Source: Variovorax sp. N23 (lineage in GTDB: Bacteria; Pseudomonadota; Gammaproteobacteria; Burkholderiales; Burkholderiaceae_C). From it: a DNA stretch of 64,000 nt. Shown in pieces: positions 57,127-64,000 of this stretch. The first letter of the stretch is position 1; every line of letters begins with the position of its first letter. The position numbers and the translations under genes are program-made. Where the stretch lies: assembly GCF_025486315.1 (NCBI RefSeq), contig NZ_JAOOPY010000003.1, forward strand, positions 186,001-250,000. Direction: 5' to 3'. The notes under the pieces were generated by a model. That model did no database searches and was not told the origin of the DNA. It was given only the letters and a program-made list of their open reading frames with translations.

Positions 57127-57996
57127 ATGCGTCCATCGCTCAACCTCAAGGCCGCGCTGCTGTCGCTGTTGCTGCTTGCCGTGCTTCTCGGCATCTGGCA
57201 GGTGGCGACGATGACGACCGCACCGGCCGCCGCGCAGCCCACGCTGACGCCGGAGCAGATCGAGTACCAGAAGATGCTGGGCAAGAACCCGGAGCCGGGC
57301 GGCCAGGCCAAGGCCTCGGGCTTTCCGACGCCCGCAGACATGGGGGCGACCGCATGGCGGCAGTTGTCGAACCCGTTCTACGACAACGGCCCCAACGACA
57401 AGGGCATCGCGATCCAGCTCGCCTGGTCGCTCGGCCGCGTCGGGCTGGGCTTCCTGCTGGCCTGCCTGGTCGCGGTGCCGCTGGGCTTCGTCATCGGCAT
57501 GTCGCCGTTGCTGCACAAGGCCTTCGACCCCTTCATCCAGGTGCTCAAGCCGATCTCGCCGCTGGCGTGGATGCCGCTGGCGCTCTACACCATCAAGGAT
57601 TCGTCGACGAGCGGCATCTTCGTGATCTTCATCTGTTCGGTCTGGCCGATGCTGCTCAACACCGCCTTCGGCGTGGCCTCGGTCAAGCGCGAATGGCTCG
57701 CCGTGGCCAGCACGCTCGAGGTGAAGCCGCTGCGCCGCGCCTTTCGCGTGATCCTGCCGGCCGCCGCGCCGACCATCCTCACCGGCATGCGCATCAGCAT
57801 GGGCATCGCCTGGCTGGTGATCGTCGCGGCCGAGATGCTGGTGGGCGGCACGGGCATCGGCTACTTCGTGTGGAACGAATGGAACAACCTGTCGCTCACC
57901 AACGTGATCTTCGCGATCCTGCTGATCGGCGTGGTGGGCATGCTGCTCGACCTGGCCTTCGCGGGGCTGCAGCGGAAGGTGACGTATGTGGAGTGA
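57127..57996 (+). CDS. NrtB/CynB-type ABC transporter permease
   Basis: 289 residues. N-terminal TM (LLSLLLLAVLLGIWQVATM), then a ~70-residue periplasmic loop with NPEPGGQAKASGFPTP, and about five further TMs. The EAA loop that docks the ATPase reads STLEVKPLRRAFRVILPAAAPTIL. Starts 13 nt after the binding-protein gene; the stop overlaps the first possible start of the ATPase gene. Confidence 0.9.
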   Translation: MRPSLNLKAALLSLLLLAVLLGIWQVATMTTAPAAAQPTLTPEQIEYQKMLGKNPEPGGQAKASGFPTPADMGATAWRQLSNPFYDNGPNDKGIAIQLAWSLGRVGLGFLLACLVAVPLGFVIGMSPLLHKAFDPFIQVLKPISPLAWMPLALYTIKDSSTSGIFVIFICSVWPMLLNTAFGVASVKREWLAVASTLEVKPLRRAFRVILPAAAPTILTGMRISMGIAWLVIVAAEMLVGGTGIGYFVWNEWNNLSLTNVIFAILLIGVVGMLLDLAFAGLQRKVTYVE

Positions 57997-58018
57997 CTTC
58001 TCTCCCCAAAGGATGGCC

Positions 58019-58858
58019 ATGCCGCCCACTCCACCTGTGCCGCCCGTTCCCCCCACCGACCCTGGTGCGACGCTGTTGCGGGTCGAGGGCCTGGCCAAGG
58101 CCTATGCGCCGGCCAAGCCGGTGTTTGCCGATGTCTCCTTCGCGATCGAGCGCGGCGAGTTCGTCTGCATCATCGGCCACTCGGGCTGCGGCAAGACGAC
58201 CATCCTCAACGTGCTGGCGGGCCTCGACACCGCCACCGGCGGCCATGCCTTCATGGATGGCCGGGAGATCGTCGGCCCGAGCCTGACGCGCGGCGTGGTG
58301 TTCCAGAGCCACGCCCTGATGCCGTGGCTCACGGTGCGCAGGAACATCGCCTTCGCGGTCGAATCGCGCTGGCCCGACTGGTCGCGCAAGCAGGTCGATG
58401 AACAAGTGGTGCGTTTCGTCGAACTGGTCGGCCTGGGCGCAGCCATCGACAGGAAGCCGTCGCAGCTGTCGGGCGGCATGAAGCAGCGCGTGGGCATCGC
58501 GCGCGCCTTCGCCATCCAGCCGCGCATGCTGCTGCTCGACGAACCCTTCGGCGCGCTCGACGCGCTGACGCGCGGCACTATCCAGGACGAACTGATGCGC
58601 ATCGTGCGCCAGACGCAGCAGACCGTCTTCATGATCACGCACGACGTGGACGAAGCCATCCTGCTGGCCGACCGCATCCTGCTGATGCGCAACGGCAGCG
58701 AGGCGTCCGGCGGCTACGTGCCCGGCAACATCGCCGAGAGCGTGGTGAACCCGCTGCCGCGCGAGCGCACCCGTGCCGGGCTGCATCACCTGGACGGCTA
58801 TTACGCGCTGCGCAACCACATCGTCGATTTCCTGGTCACCAAAGCCAGTGCGAGCTGA
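58019..58858 (+). CDS. NrtD/CynD-type ABC transporter ATP-binding protein
   Basis: 279 residues from the ATG at 58019, chosen for the AAAGGA 8 nt upstream; ATGs at 57986 and 58013 are alternatives. Pro-rich lead (PPVPPVPP), Walker A GHSGCGKTT, Q-loop VVFQSHALMPW, signature LSGGMKQRVG and Walker B MLLLDEPFGALDA. Late motif TVFMITHDVDEA. Powers the NrtB-like permease. It lies 49 nt before cynS. Confidence 0.92.
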   Translation: MPPTPPVPPVPPTDPGATLLRVEGLAKAYAPAKPVFADVSFAIERGEFVCIIGHSGCGKTTILNVLAGLDTATGGHAFMDGREIVGPSLTRGVVFQSHALMPWLTVRRNIAFAVESRWPDWSRKQVDEQVVRFVELVGLGAAIDRKPSQLSGGMKQRVGIARAFAIQPRMLLLDEPFGALDALTRGTIQDELMRIVRQTQQTVFMITHDVDEAILLADRILLMRNGSEASGGYVPGNIAESVVNPLPRERTRAGLHHLDGYYALRNHIVDFLVTKASAS

Positions 58859-58907
58859 CCGTTTCATCCCCCTCAGAAATTTCGTCCAAACAGGAGCAAA
58901 CCCGAAA

Positions 58908-59351
58908 ATGAACCGCAACGACGTCACCGAGAAGATCATCACCGTGAAGGTGGCCAAGGGCATCCAGTGGGCCGACGTGGCCAGGAAGGTCGGCCTCTCG
59001 AAGGAGTGGACCACCGCGGCCTGTCTCGGCCAGATGACGCTCGACGCCGCCCAGGCCAAGGTCGTCGGCGAGATCTTTGGCCTCACCGCCGAAGAGCAGA
59101 AGTGGCTGCAGGTCGTGCCCTACAAGGGCTCGCTGCCGAGCGCCGTGCCGACCGACCCGCTGATCTACCGCTGGTACGAGATCGTCAACGTCTACGGCAC
59201 CACCATCAAGGAGCTGATCCACGAGGAATTCGGCGACGGCATCATGAGCGCGATCGACTTCAGCATGGACATCGACCGCCAGGCCGACCCCAAGGGCGAC
59301 CGCGTGAAGGTGGTGCTGTCGGGCAAGTTCCTGCCGTACAAGACGTACTGA
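58908..59351 (+). CDS. cynS: Cyanate hydratase (cyanase)
   Basis: 147 residues from the ATG at 58908 (AGGAGC 9-14 nt upstream). Catalytic residues Arg88 and Glu91 (IYRWYEIVNVYG) and Ser114 (GDGIMSAIDF) match E. coli Arg96/Glu99/Ser122. It decomposes cyanate with bicarbonate to ammonia and CO2, giving nitrogen and detoxification. Last gene of the apparent two-component/importer/cyanase run. Confidence 0.97.
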   Translation: MNRNDVTEKIITVKVAKGIQWADVARKVGLSKEWTTAACLGQMTLDAAQAKVVGEIFGLTAEEQKWLQVVPYKGSLPSAVPTDPLIYRWYEIVNVYGTTIKELIHEEFGDGIMSAIDFSMDIDRQADPKGDRVKVVLSGKFLPYKTY

Positions 59352-59362
59352 GCGCGCGGCGA

Positions 59363-60139
59363 TCAGCTGGCGTAGCTACGGTCGATCCGGTCCAGCTTTC
59401 GGATCAGCGACGGCCAGACGAAGGCGCCGCCGAGCCCGCCGGTCTGCACCTTCATCGCGTGGCCCACGCCTTCGAGAATGCGGGGGTCGACCTGCGTGAG
59501 TTCGCCGCCACCGGACTGCGCGGCGATCTGGATCTGGCAGGTGTTCTCGAAGGTGTACATCGCCAGGAAGGCGTCGGCGATGGTCTTGCCGACGGTCAGC
59601 AGCCCGTGGTTGCGCAGCATCAGGAAGTTCGCCTGGCCCAGGTTGGCCTGCAGGCGCGCCTTCTCGTCGTCGCGGATCGCGACACCCTCGTAGCCGTGGT
59701 ACGCCAGCGAGGCCAGCACGAAGGTCGACTGCTGGCTGATTGGCAGCACTCCGTTCTTCTGCGCGCTGACCGCGATGCCGGCGCGCGTGTGGGTGTGCAG
59801 CACGCACTGGACGTCGTCCCGCACGGCGTGCACCGCGCTGTGGATCACGAAGCCCGCCGGGTTCACCGGGTAGGGGGACTCGATCACCTTTCGGCACTGG
59901 TCGTCGACCTTCACCAGGCTCGACGCGGTGATCTCGTCGAACATCAGGCCGTACGGGTTGATGAGGAAGTGGTGCTCGGGCCCCGGCACCCGCGCGCTGA
60001 TGTGCGTGAAGACCAGGTCGCTCCAGCCATAGAGTGCCACCAGCCGGTAGCAGGCAGCGAGGTCGACGCGCAGTTGCCACTCCTGGGCACTGACGCGTTC
60101 GCGAAGGGAGGAGGTTTCGGCGGGGAAGGGGGCGCTCAT
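59363..60139 (-). CDS. Class II aldolase/adducin family protein
   Basis: 258 residues. Metal-binding His pair in CVLHTHTRAGIAVSA and a third His in MLRNHGLLTVG; an N-terminal YGWSDLVFTHISARVPG block with the catalytic-type Thr/Ser residues. Fold of L-fuculose-phosphate aldolase, but many members outside sugar operons have unknown decarboxylase- or aldolase-like activity. It converges on cynS with an 11-nt gap and is not part of that operon. Confidence 0.9.
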   Translation of the reverse strand: MSAPFPAETSSLRERVSAQEWQLRVDLAACYRLVALYGWSDLVFTHISARVPGPEHHFLINPYGLMFDEITASSLVKVDDQCRKVIESPYPVNPAGFVIHSAVHAVRDDVQCVLHTHTRAGIAVSAQKNGVLPISQQSTFVLASLAYHGYEGVAIRDDEKARLQANLGQANFLMLRNHGLLTVGKTIADAFLAMYTFENTCQIQIAAQSGGGELTQVDPRILEGVGHAMKVQTGGLGGAFVWPSLIRKLDRIDRSYAS

Positions 60140-60304
60140 GGGGGTCTCCTGATCGTGGTGCCGCCATTCTTGCGCCGCCGGCGACGTCGCGCTGTCGTGG
60201 TGCCGACAGCGCGGATGCGCGTTTTCCCGGAGGGGGAACTGCGCATTCGGTCACGGCGCACGCCGGCGCCCGGGTTTTCCCGGGATCGAGGAAGCCATTC
60301 GTCT

Positions 60305-60312
60305 GCCGATAG
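60305..60312 (+). promoter_or_regulatory. Possible sigma-28 (FliA) -10 element
   Basis: GCCGATAG matches the FliA -10 consensus GCCGATAA at 7 of 8 bases, 114 bp before the chemoreceptor start. The -35 region is poor (TCGAGG), so only weak support. Nothing else is evident in the 286-nt gap 60140-60425. Confidence 0.25.
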
Positions 60313-60425
60313 CCAGGGGAAGCATGCCGCGAGGCGTGCGATCGCGTCACCCCGTCGACCGGGTCGAGGTGGGCGCGTCGGTTCGATGTCGTCCGCCTCT
60401 TTCCCAACCTCACTGACTGTCGATC

Positions 60426-62009
60426 ATGTCCGCACCCGAACTTCGCTCCATGACCATCGCCAGGAAACTGGCCCTTCTCACCCTCAGCGCCATCGTCGGC
60501 GTGCTCGCGCTGACCGCTGTGTTCCTCGTATCGGAACGCCAGCTCATCCTGGCCGAACGCCAGAGCAGCGTGCGGCAGGTGGTCGAGTCCGCCCACGGCG
60601 TGCTGACCTACTACCACGGCCTGGCGGCGAAGGGCACGCTCAGCGACGCCGAGGCGCAGCAGCAGGCCATGCAGGCGATCAAGGGCATGCGCTACAGCGG
60701 CAGCGAGTATTTCTGGCTCAACGACATGCAGCCGCGCATGCTGATGCACCCGATCAACCCCGCGCTGGACGGCAAGGATCTGGCGGAAAACAAGGACGCG
60801 ACGGGCAAGCCTCTCTTCATGGCGTTCGTGAACATCGTGAAAGAAAAGAACGCCGGCTTCGTGTCGTATCTCTGGCCCAAGCCCGGCAGCGAGAAGCCGG
60901 TGCCGAAGGTGTCGTACGTCATGGGCTTCAAGCCGTGGGGCTGGATCATCGGCTCGGGCGTGTACGTCGACAGCGTCGACGCTGCCACCCTCGGGCGGAT
61001 GCTCGGCTTCGGCAGTGGTGCATTGGCACTGGCGGCAGCGCTGCTTGTTCTCGGGTGGTTCATCTCGCGCGGGCTGGTGCGCCAGATGGGCTGCGAGCCG
61101 GAGCGCGCCGCCGGCATCACGCGCCGGATCGCCGAGGGCGACCTGAGCGTGGCGATCGAGCTGCGCAAGGGCGACGAGACCAGCGTGCTGCACGCCATCC
61201 AGGCCATGCGCGACAGCCTGGCCAAGGTGGTCGGCGAAGTCCGCCAGGGCACCGACACCATCGCCACCGCCTCCAGCCAGATCGCCTCGGGCAACCAGGA
61301 CCTGTCCTCGCGCACCGAAGAGCAAGCCAGCTCGCTGGAGCAGACGGCCGCCTCGATGGAAGAGCTGACCTCGACGGTCAAGCAGAACGCCGACAACGCC
61401 CGCCAGGCCAATCAGCTCGCGGTCTCGGCGTCGGAAGTGGCCGTGCGCGGCGGCAGCGTGGTCAGCCAGGTGGTCGACACGATGAGCGCGATCAACACCT
61501 CGAGCAAGAAGATCGTGGACATCATCGCGGTCATCGACGGCATCGCCTTCCAGACCAACATCCTGGCCTTGAACGCTGCCGTCGAAGCTGCACGCGCCGG
61601 TGAACAGGGCCGCGGCTTTGCGGTGGTGGCGTCGGAAGTGCGCAGCCTGGCGCAGCGCTCGGCCGCAGCGGCCAAGGAGATCAAGGTGCTCATCGACGAC
61701 TCCGTCGGCAAGGTCGCTGCCGGCAGCCACCAGGTGGCCGAGGCGGGCCAGACGATGGAGGAGATCGTGGCCAGCGTGAAGCGCGTGACCGACATCATGG
61801 GCGAGATCATGTCCGCCAGCCAGGAACAGACCACGGGCATCGAGCAGATCAACCAGGCCATCACGCAGATGGACCAGGTCACGCAGCAGAACGCCGCGTT
61901 GGTGGAAGAAGCGGCCGCGGCCGCCGGCTCGCTGCAGGAGCAGGCGGGTAGCCTGTCGCAGCTCGTGGGCGTCTTTCAGCTGACGCCTGCAGCGCCGTCA
62001 CGGCGCTGA
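60426..62009 (+). CDS. Methyl-accepting chemotaxis protein (single Cache type)
   Basis: 527 residues. TM1 ~14-36, periplasmic sCache_2 domain (~40-190; [21 protein letters not shown] and [17 protein letters not shown] are its hallmarks), TM2 ~195-215, short HAMP and the signalling hairpin. Such Cache domains often bind small carboxylates. The signalling hairpin shares 128 identical residues with the receptor at 23.1-24.8 kb. It has no W-x-x-F tail, so may depend on neighbours for adaptation. The stop is 4 nt from the convergent LuxR-type regulator gene. Confidence 0.94.
   Translation: MSAPELRSMTIARKLALLTLSAIVGVLALTAVFLVSERQLILAERQSSVRQVVESAHGVLTYYHGLAAKGTLSDAEAQQQAMQAIKGMRYSGSEYFWLNDMQPRMLMHPINPALDGKDLAENKDATGKPLFMAFVNIVKEKNAGFVSYLWPKPGSEKPVPKVSYVMGFKPWGWIIGSGVYVDSVDAATLGRMLGFGSGALALAAALLVLGWFISRGLVRQMGCEPERAAGITRRIAEGDLSVAIELRKGDETSVLHAIQAMRDSLAKVVGEVRQGTDTIATASSQIASGNQDLSSRTEEQASSLEQTAASMEELTSTVKQNADNARQANQLAVSASEVAVRGGSVVSQVVDTMSAINTSSKKIVDIIAVIDGIAFQTNILALNAAVEAARAGEQGRGFAVVASEVRSLAQRSAAAAKEIKVLIDDSVGKVAAGSHQVAEAGQTMEEIVASVKRVTDIMGEIMSASQEQTTGIEQINQAITQMDQVTQQNAALVEEAAAAAGSLQEQAGSLSQLVGVFQLTPAAPSRR
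61323..61706 (+). repeat. Chemoreceptor signalling-domain repeat, copy 2
   Basis: Encodes the same 128 residues as 23973-24356, with silent differences only. See copy 1. Confidence 0.8.
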
Positions 62010-62013
62010 CCCC

Positions 62014-62916
62014 CTACAGCGCCATGTGACCTGTCGCCAGTGCCGCGGCGGCCGAGCGCGTCTCGACGCCCAGCTTCTCGAAGATGTGTTCGAGGTGCTT
62101 GTTGACCGTGCGGGGGCTCATCCCCAGGATCTCGGCGATGTCGCGGTTGGTCTTGCCCTTGGCCAGCCACGACAGCACCTCGGTCTCGCGCGGCGTCAGC
62201 GCGGCGTCGGTCACGCGCGAGGCGAGGGCCGGGCCTTCGCGCTGGAGCGCCAACAGCAGCATCGTCTCGCCGAGCGTCGCGGACCCCATGTTGCGCACCG
62301 ACAGGCGGGTGCCGGCCGCGGTGGTGGTAGCGATGGTCGAGCCGTCCGCCAGCGCGGGCGCCAGCGCCATCGGCAACTGGCCCGGTGCGGCAGGTTCGCC
62401 CAGCGCATGCAGCCACAGCGCCGCCTGCGGCGAACGCCAGGCCACGCGGCCGTGCGTGTCGACGAAGACCACGCCCATGCCCGCCACGTCGACCGCGTCG
62501 CGCGCCATGCGGGTGATGCGCGCGTTGCGTGTGTGCGTGTGCAAGCGCGCCAGCACCTCCTGCGCGCGGATCGGCTTGACCACGTAGTCGACGCCGCCGC
62601 AGGCAAAGCCCTCGACCACGTCCTGCGTCTCGGCCATGCCGGTCATGAAGAGCACCGGGATGTGCGCGAGCGCCGGGTTGGCCTTGATGCGCCGGCAGGT
62701 TTCGAAGCCCGACAGCCCCGGCATCACCCCGTCGAGCAGGATCGCGTCGGGCACCACCAGCTCCAGCCGCTGCAGGGCCGATTCGCCATCGGCCGCGACC
62801 AGCACGGTGTAGCCGCTGGCCTCCAGCGTGTCGCACAGCATGCCCAGGCTGCTGGGCGCATCGTCGACCACGAGCACCACCGGGCGTTCGGTGTCAGGGG
62901 CTGGGGGCATCGGCAT
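62014..62916 (-). CDS. Response regulator with central PAS-like region and LuxR-type HTH
   Basis: 300 residues. Receiver: Asp18-Asp19 (LVVDDAPS), Asp62 (AILLDGVMPGLSG), Thr92 and Lys113 (DYVVKPIRAQ). A central ~100-residue stretch (GMGVVFVDTHGRVAWRSPQAALWL) looks like a degenerate PAS domain. C-terminal LuxR HTH (LTPRETEVLSWLAKGKTNRDIAEILGMS, ~240-290, in two helices). The start overlaps the end of the hybrid kinase gene by 23 nt, so it is that kinase's output partner. Confidence 0.92.
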   Translation of the reverse strand: MPMPPAPDTERPVVLVVDDAPSSLGMLCDTLEASGYTVLVAADGESALQRLELVVPDAILLDGVMPGLSGFETCRRIKANPALAHIPVLFMTGMAETQDVVEGFACGGVDYVVKPIRAQEVLARLHTHTRNARITRMARDAVDVAGMGVVFVDTHGRVAWRSPQAALWLHALGEPAAPGQLPMALAPALADGSTIATTTAAGTRLSVRNMGSATLGETMLLLALQREGPALASRVTDAALTPRETEVLSWLAKGKTNRDIAEILGMSPRTVNKHLEHIFEKLGVETRSAAAALATGHMAL

Positions 62917-64000
62917 CCTCCGTGAGTGCGTTCTTGAATTGGTCGAGGTCGAAGCGGGCGAGCATGCCGCGCAGCTGGGTGCAGGTGGCGGCCAGCGCCG
63001 GGTCGCCGGCGGCGAGCCGGTCGAGCGCCTGCTGCAGGCCGCGCACGTGGCCCACCTGCACCAGGCGCATCAGCTCGAGCCGCGCCTCCTCGGGCAGCGA
63101 GATCGGTTCGGCCAGCGGCGGTGCCGCATCGGGTGCCGCCGGTGGCGGCGCGTGCTGCAGCCATTGCAGGCCCAGGTGGCGTTCCAGTGTGGCGATCAGC
63201 TCCGATTCGATCACCGGCTTGCCGATGAAGGCCTGGCAGCCGGTGGCCTGCAGCCGGTCGGCCTGGTTCTCGAAGACGTTGGCCGAGACGATGAGGATGG
63301 GAACGTGCTCGAAGCCGGCGATGCGCACCCGCGTGGCGGTCTCCCAGCCGTCCATGTCGTCCATGCTGATGTCCAGCAGGATGGCCGAGGGCACGTGTTC
63401 GCGCAGGCTGTCGAGGCATTCGGTGCCGCTGGCGGCTTCGCGCACGTCGAAGCCCAGCGGCATCAGCATGCCGGCCAGCATCTGGCGCTGCACCGGCTGG
63501 TCGTCGACCACCAGCAGCGTGCGGCGCGGACCGAAGTAGCCGGAGATGGGGCGCTGCGGTTCGGCCTGCGGGCCGGGGTCGGCCACTTCGCGCAGGTACA
63601 CGCGCACGCTGAAGGTGCTGCCCCGGCCCGAGGTCTGCGCCAGCCGCAGCTCGCCGCCCATCAGCGACGTGAGCAGGCCGGTGATGGTCAGGCCCAGGCC
63701 GGTGCCCGGCTCGCCATGGCGACGGCCGGCGGCCCCGCGCTCGAAGGGCAGGAAGATGCGCTGGTGGTCCTGCGGCGCCACGCCGATGCCGGTGTCGATC
63801 ACGTCGAAGCGCAGCACCTCGCGGGTGGCGTCGACGTGCAAGGTCACAGTGCCGGCCTCGGTGAAGCGCACCGCGTTGGTCAGCAGGTTGATCAGGATCT
63901 GGCGCAGCCGCTTGGCGTCGGCATGCACCCAGGCCGGCAGGCGCCCGCTGTGGGTGTAGACGAAGGCCAGGCCCTTGCCCTCGGCCTGCGGGCGGACCAT
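62894..64000 (-). CDS. Hybrid sensor histidine kinase, C-terminal part (5' end outside window)
   Basis: The frame is open to the right window edge; about 368 residues are visible. HATPase_c with N box (LINLLTNAVRFTEAG), G1 (DTGIGVA) and G2 (GTGLGLTITGLL), then a receiver domain (LLVVDDQPVQRQML; Asp in AILLDISMDDMDG; Lys in AFIGKPVIESEL) and a helical tail of ~80 residues without a clear Hpt histidine. The N-terminal sensor and HisKA regions lie beyond 64000, so its signal cannot be judged. Confidence 0.9.
   Translation of the reverse strand: MVRPQAEGKGLAFVYTHSGRLPAWVHADAKRLRQILINLLTNAVRFTEAGTVTLHVDATREVLRFDVIDTGIGVAPQDHQRIFLPFERGAAGRRHGEPGTGLGLTITGLLTSLMGGELRLAQTSGRGSTFSVRVYLREVADPGPQAEPQRPISGYFGPRRTLLVVDDQPVQRQMLAGMLMPLGFDVREAASGTECLDSLREHVPSAILLDISMDDMDGWETATRVRIAGFEHVPILIVSANVFENQADRLQATGCQAFIGKPVIESELIATLERHLGLQWLQHAPPPAAPDAAPPLAEPISLPEEARLELMRLVQVGHVRGLQQALDRLAAGDPALAATCTQLRGMLARFDLDQFKNALTEDADAPSP

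Overview
The window looks like chromosomal DNA from a high-GC betaproteobacterium of the order Burkholderiales, most likely Comamonadaceae and close to Variovorax. The grounds are the very high G+C at third codon positions, three Bug/TctC-type solute receptors in one cluster, an imuA-imuB-dnaE2 mutagenesis cassette, an NtrC-type NorR with a linked flavohaemoprotein, and many operons with 1-4 nt gaps or overlaps. This placement is inferred from gene content and style; no marker was compared. There is no rRNA, no CRISPR array, and no insertion sequence or transposase that I can recognise. The only RNA gene seen is tRNA-Gly(CCC).

Layout: (1) 1-9.9 kb, minus strand: the end of an ion-antiporter-like membrane protein, then a sugar-acid catabolic cluster. 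It holds an SMP-30 lactonase, a 2-hydroxyacid dehydrogenase, three Bug receptors, an RraA-like aldolase, an IlvD/Edd aldonate dehydratase and a LacI regulator, with a LacI-type operator in front of the dehydratase. (2) 10.4-16.0 kb, plus strand: the SOS mutasome imuA-imuB-dnaE2 behind a near-consensus LexA box. (3) 16.1-26.2 kb, plus strand: a signalling block. A histidine kinase with a pseudo-receiver, a receiver protein, an Hpt protein, a STAS protein, a membrane PAS-PP2C-RsbW fusion and an OmpR-type regulator are followed by a chemoreceptor, CheW, an unknown protein and a FlhD-like protein. The architecture resembles the Pseudomonas HptB-HsbR-HsbA flagellar partner switch. (4) 26.2-35.9 kb, minus strand: N-acyl-D-amino-acid deacylase, a complete dipeptide-type ABC importer, an MlrC-type metallopeptidase and a D-amino-acid-oxidase-like flavoprotein. 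An XRE-cupin regulator is divergent from it across a pair of 16-bp inverted repeats.

(5) 36.9-38.3 kb: an unusual proline-rich, winged-helix, PD-(D/E)XK-like protein and a small unknown. (6) 38.3-41.3 kb: divergent hmp and norR, with three GT-N7-AC NorR sites and a sigma-54 promoter visible between them. (7) 41.3-44.2 kb: GST, tRNA-Gly, an ICMT-like methyltransferase, OsmC and a persulfide-dioxygenase-like metallo-beta-lactamase. (8) 44.4-49.0 kb, minus strand: DapA-like lyase/aldolase, a TRAP transporter (DctQMP) and a GntR regulator. (9) 49.4-53.7 kb: alaS, a very acidic protein, and a TetR regulator divergent from an NTF2-like protein across two palindromic operators. (10) 53.7-59.4 kb, plus strand: a two-component system, then a NrtABC/CynABD-type ABC importer and cyanase. 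(11) 59.4-64.0 kb: a class II aldolase, a Cache chemoreceptor, a receiver-LuxR regulator and the C-terminal part of a hybrid histidine kinase cut by the window edge.

Overall this is an accessory-metabolism and signalling region. It combines uptake and breakdown of sugar acids, D-amino-acid derivatives, an organic acid and cyanate with stress responses (SOS, nitric oxide, reactive sulfur) and motility control. Long open frames antisense to dnaE2, alaS, the receptors and others follow from high GC3 and are not annotated.
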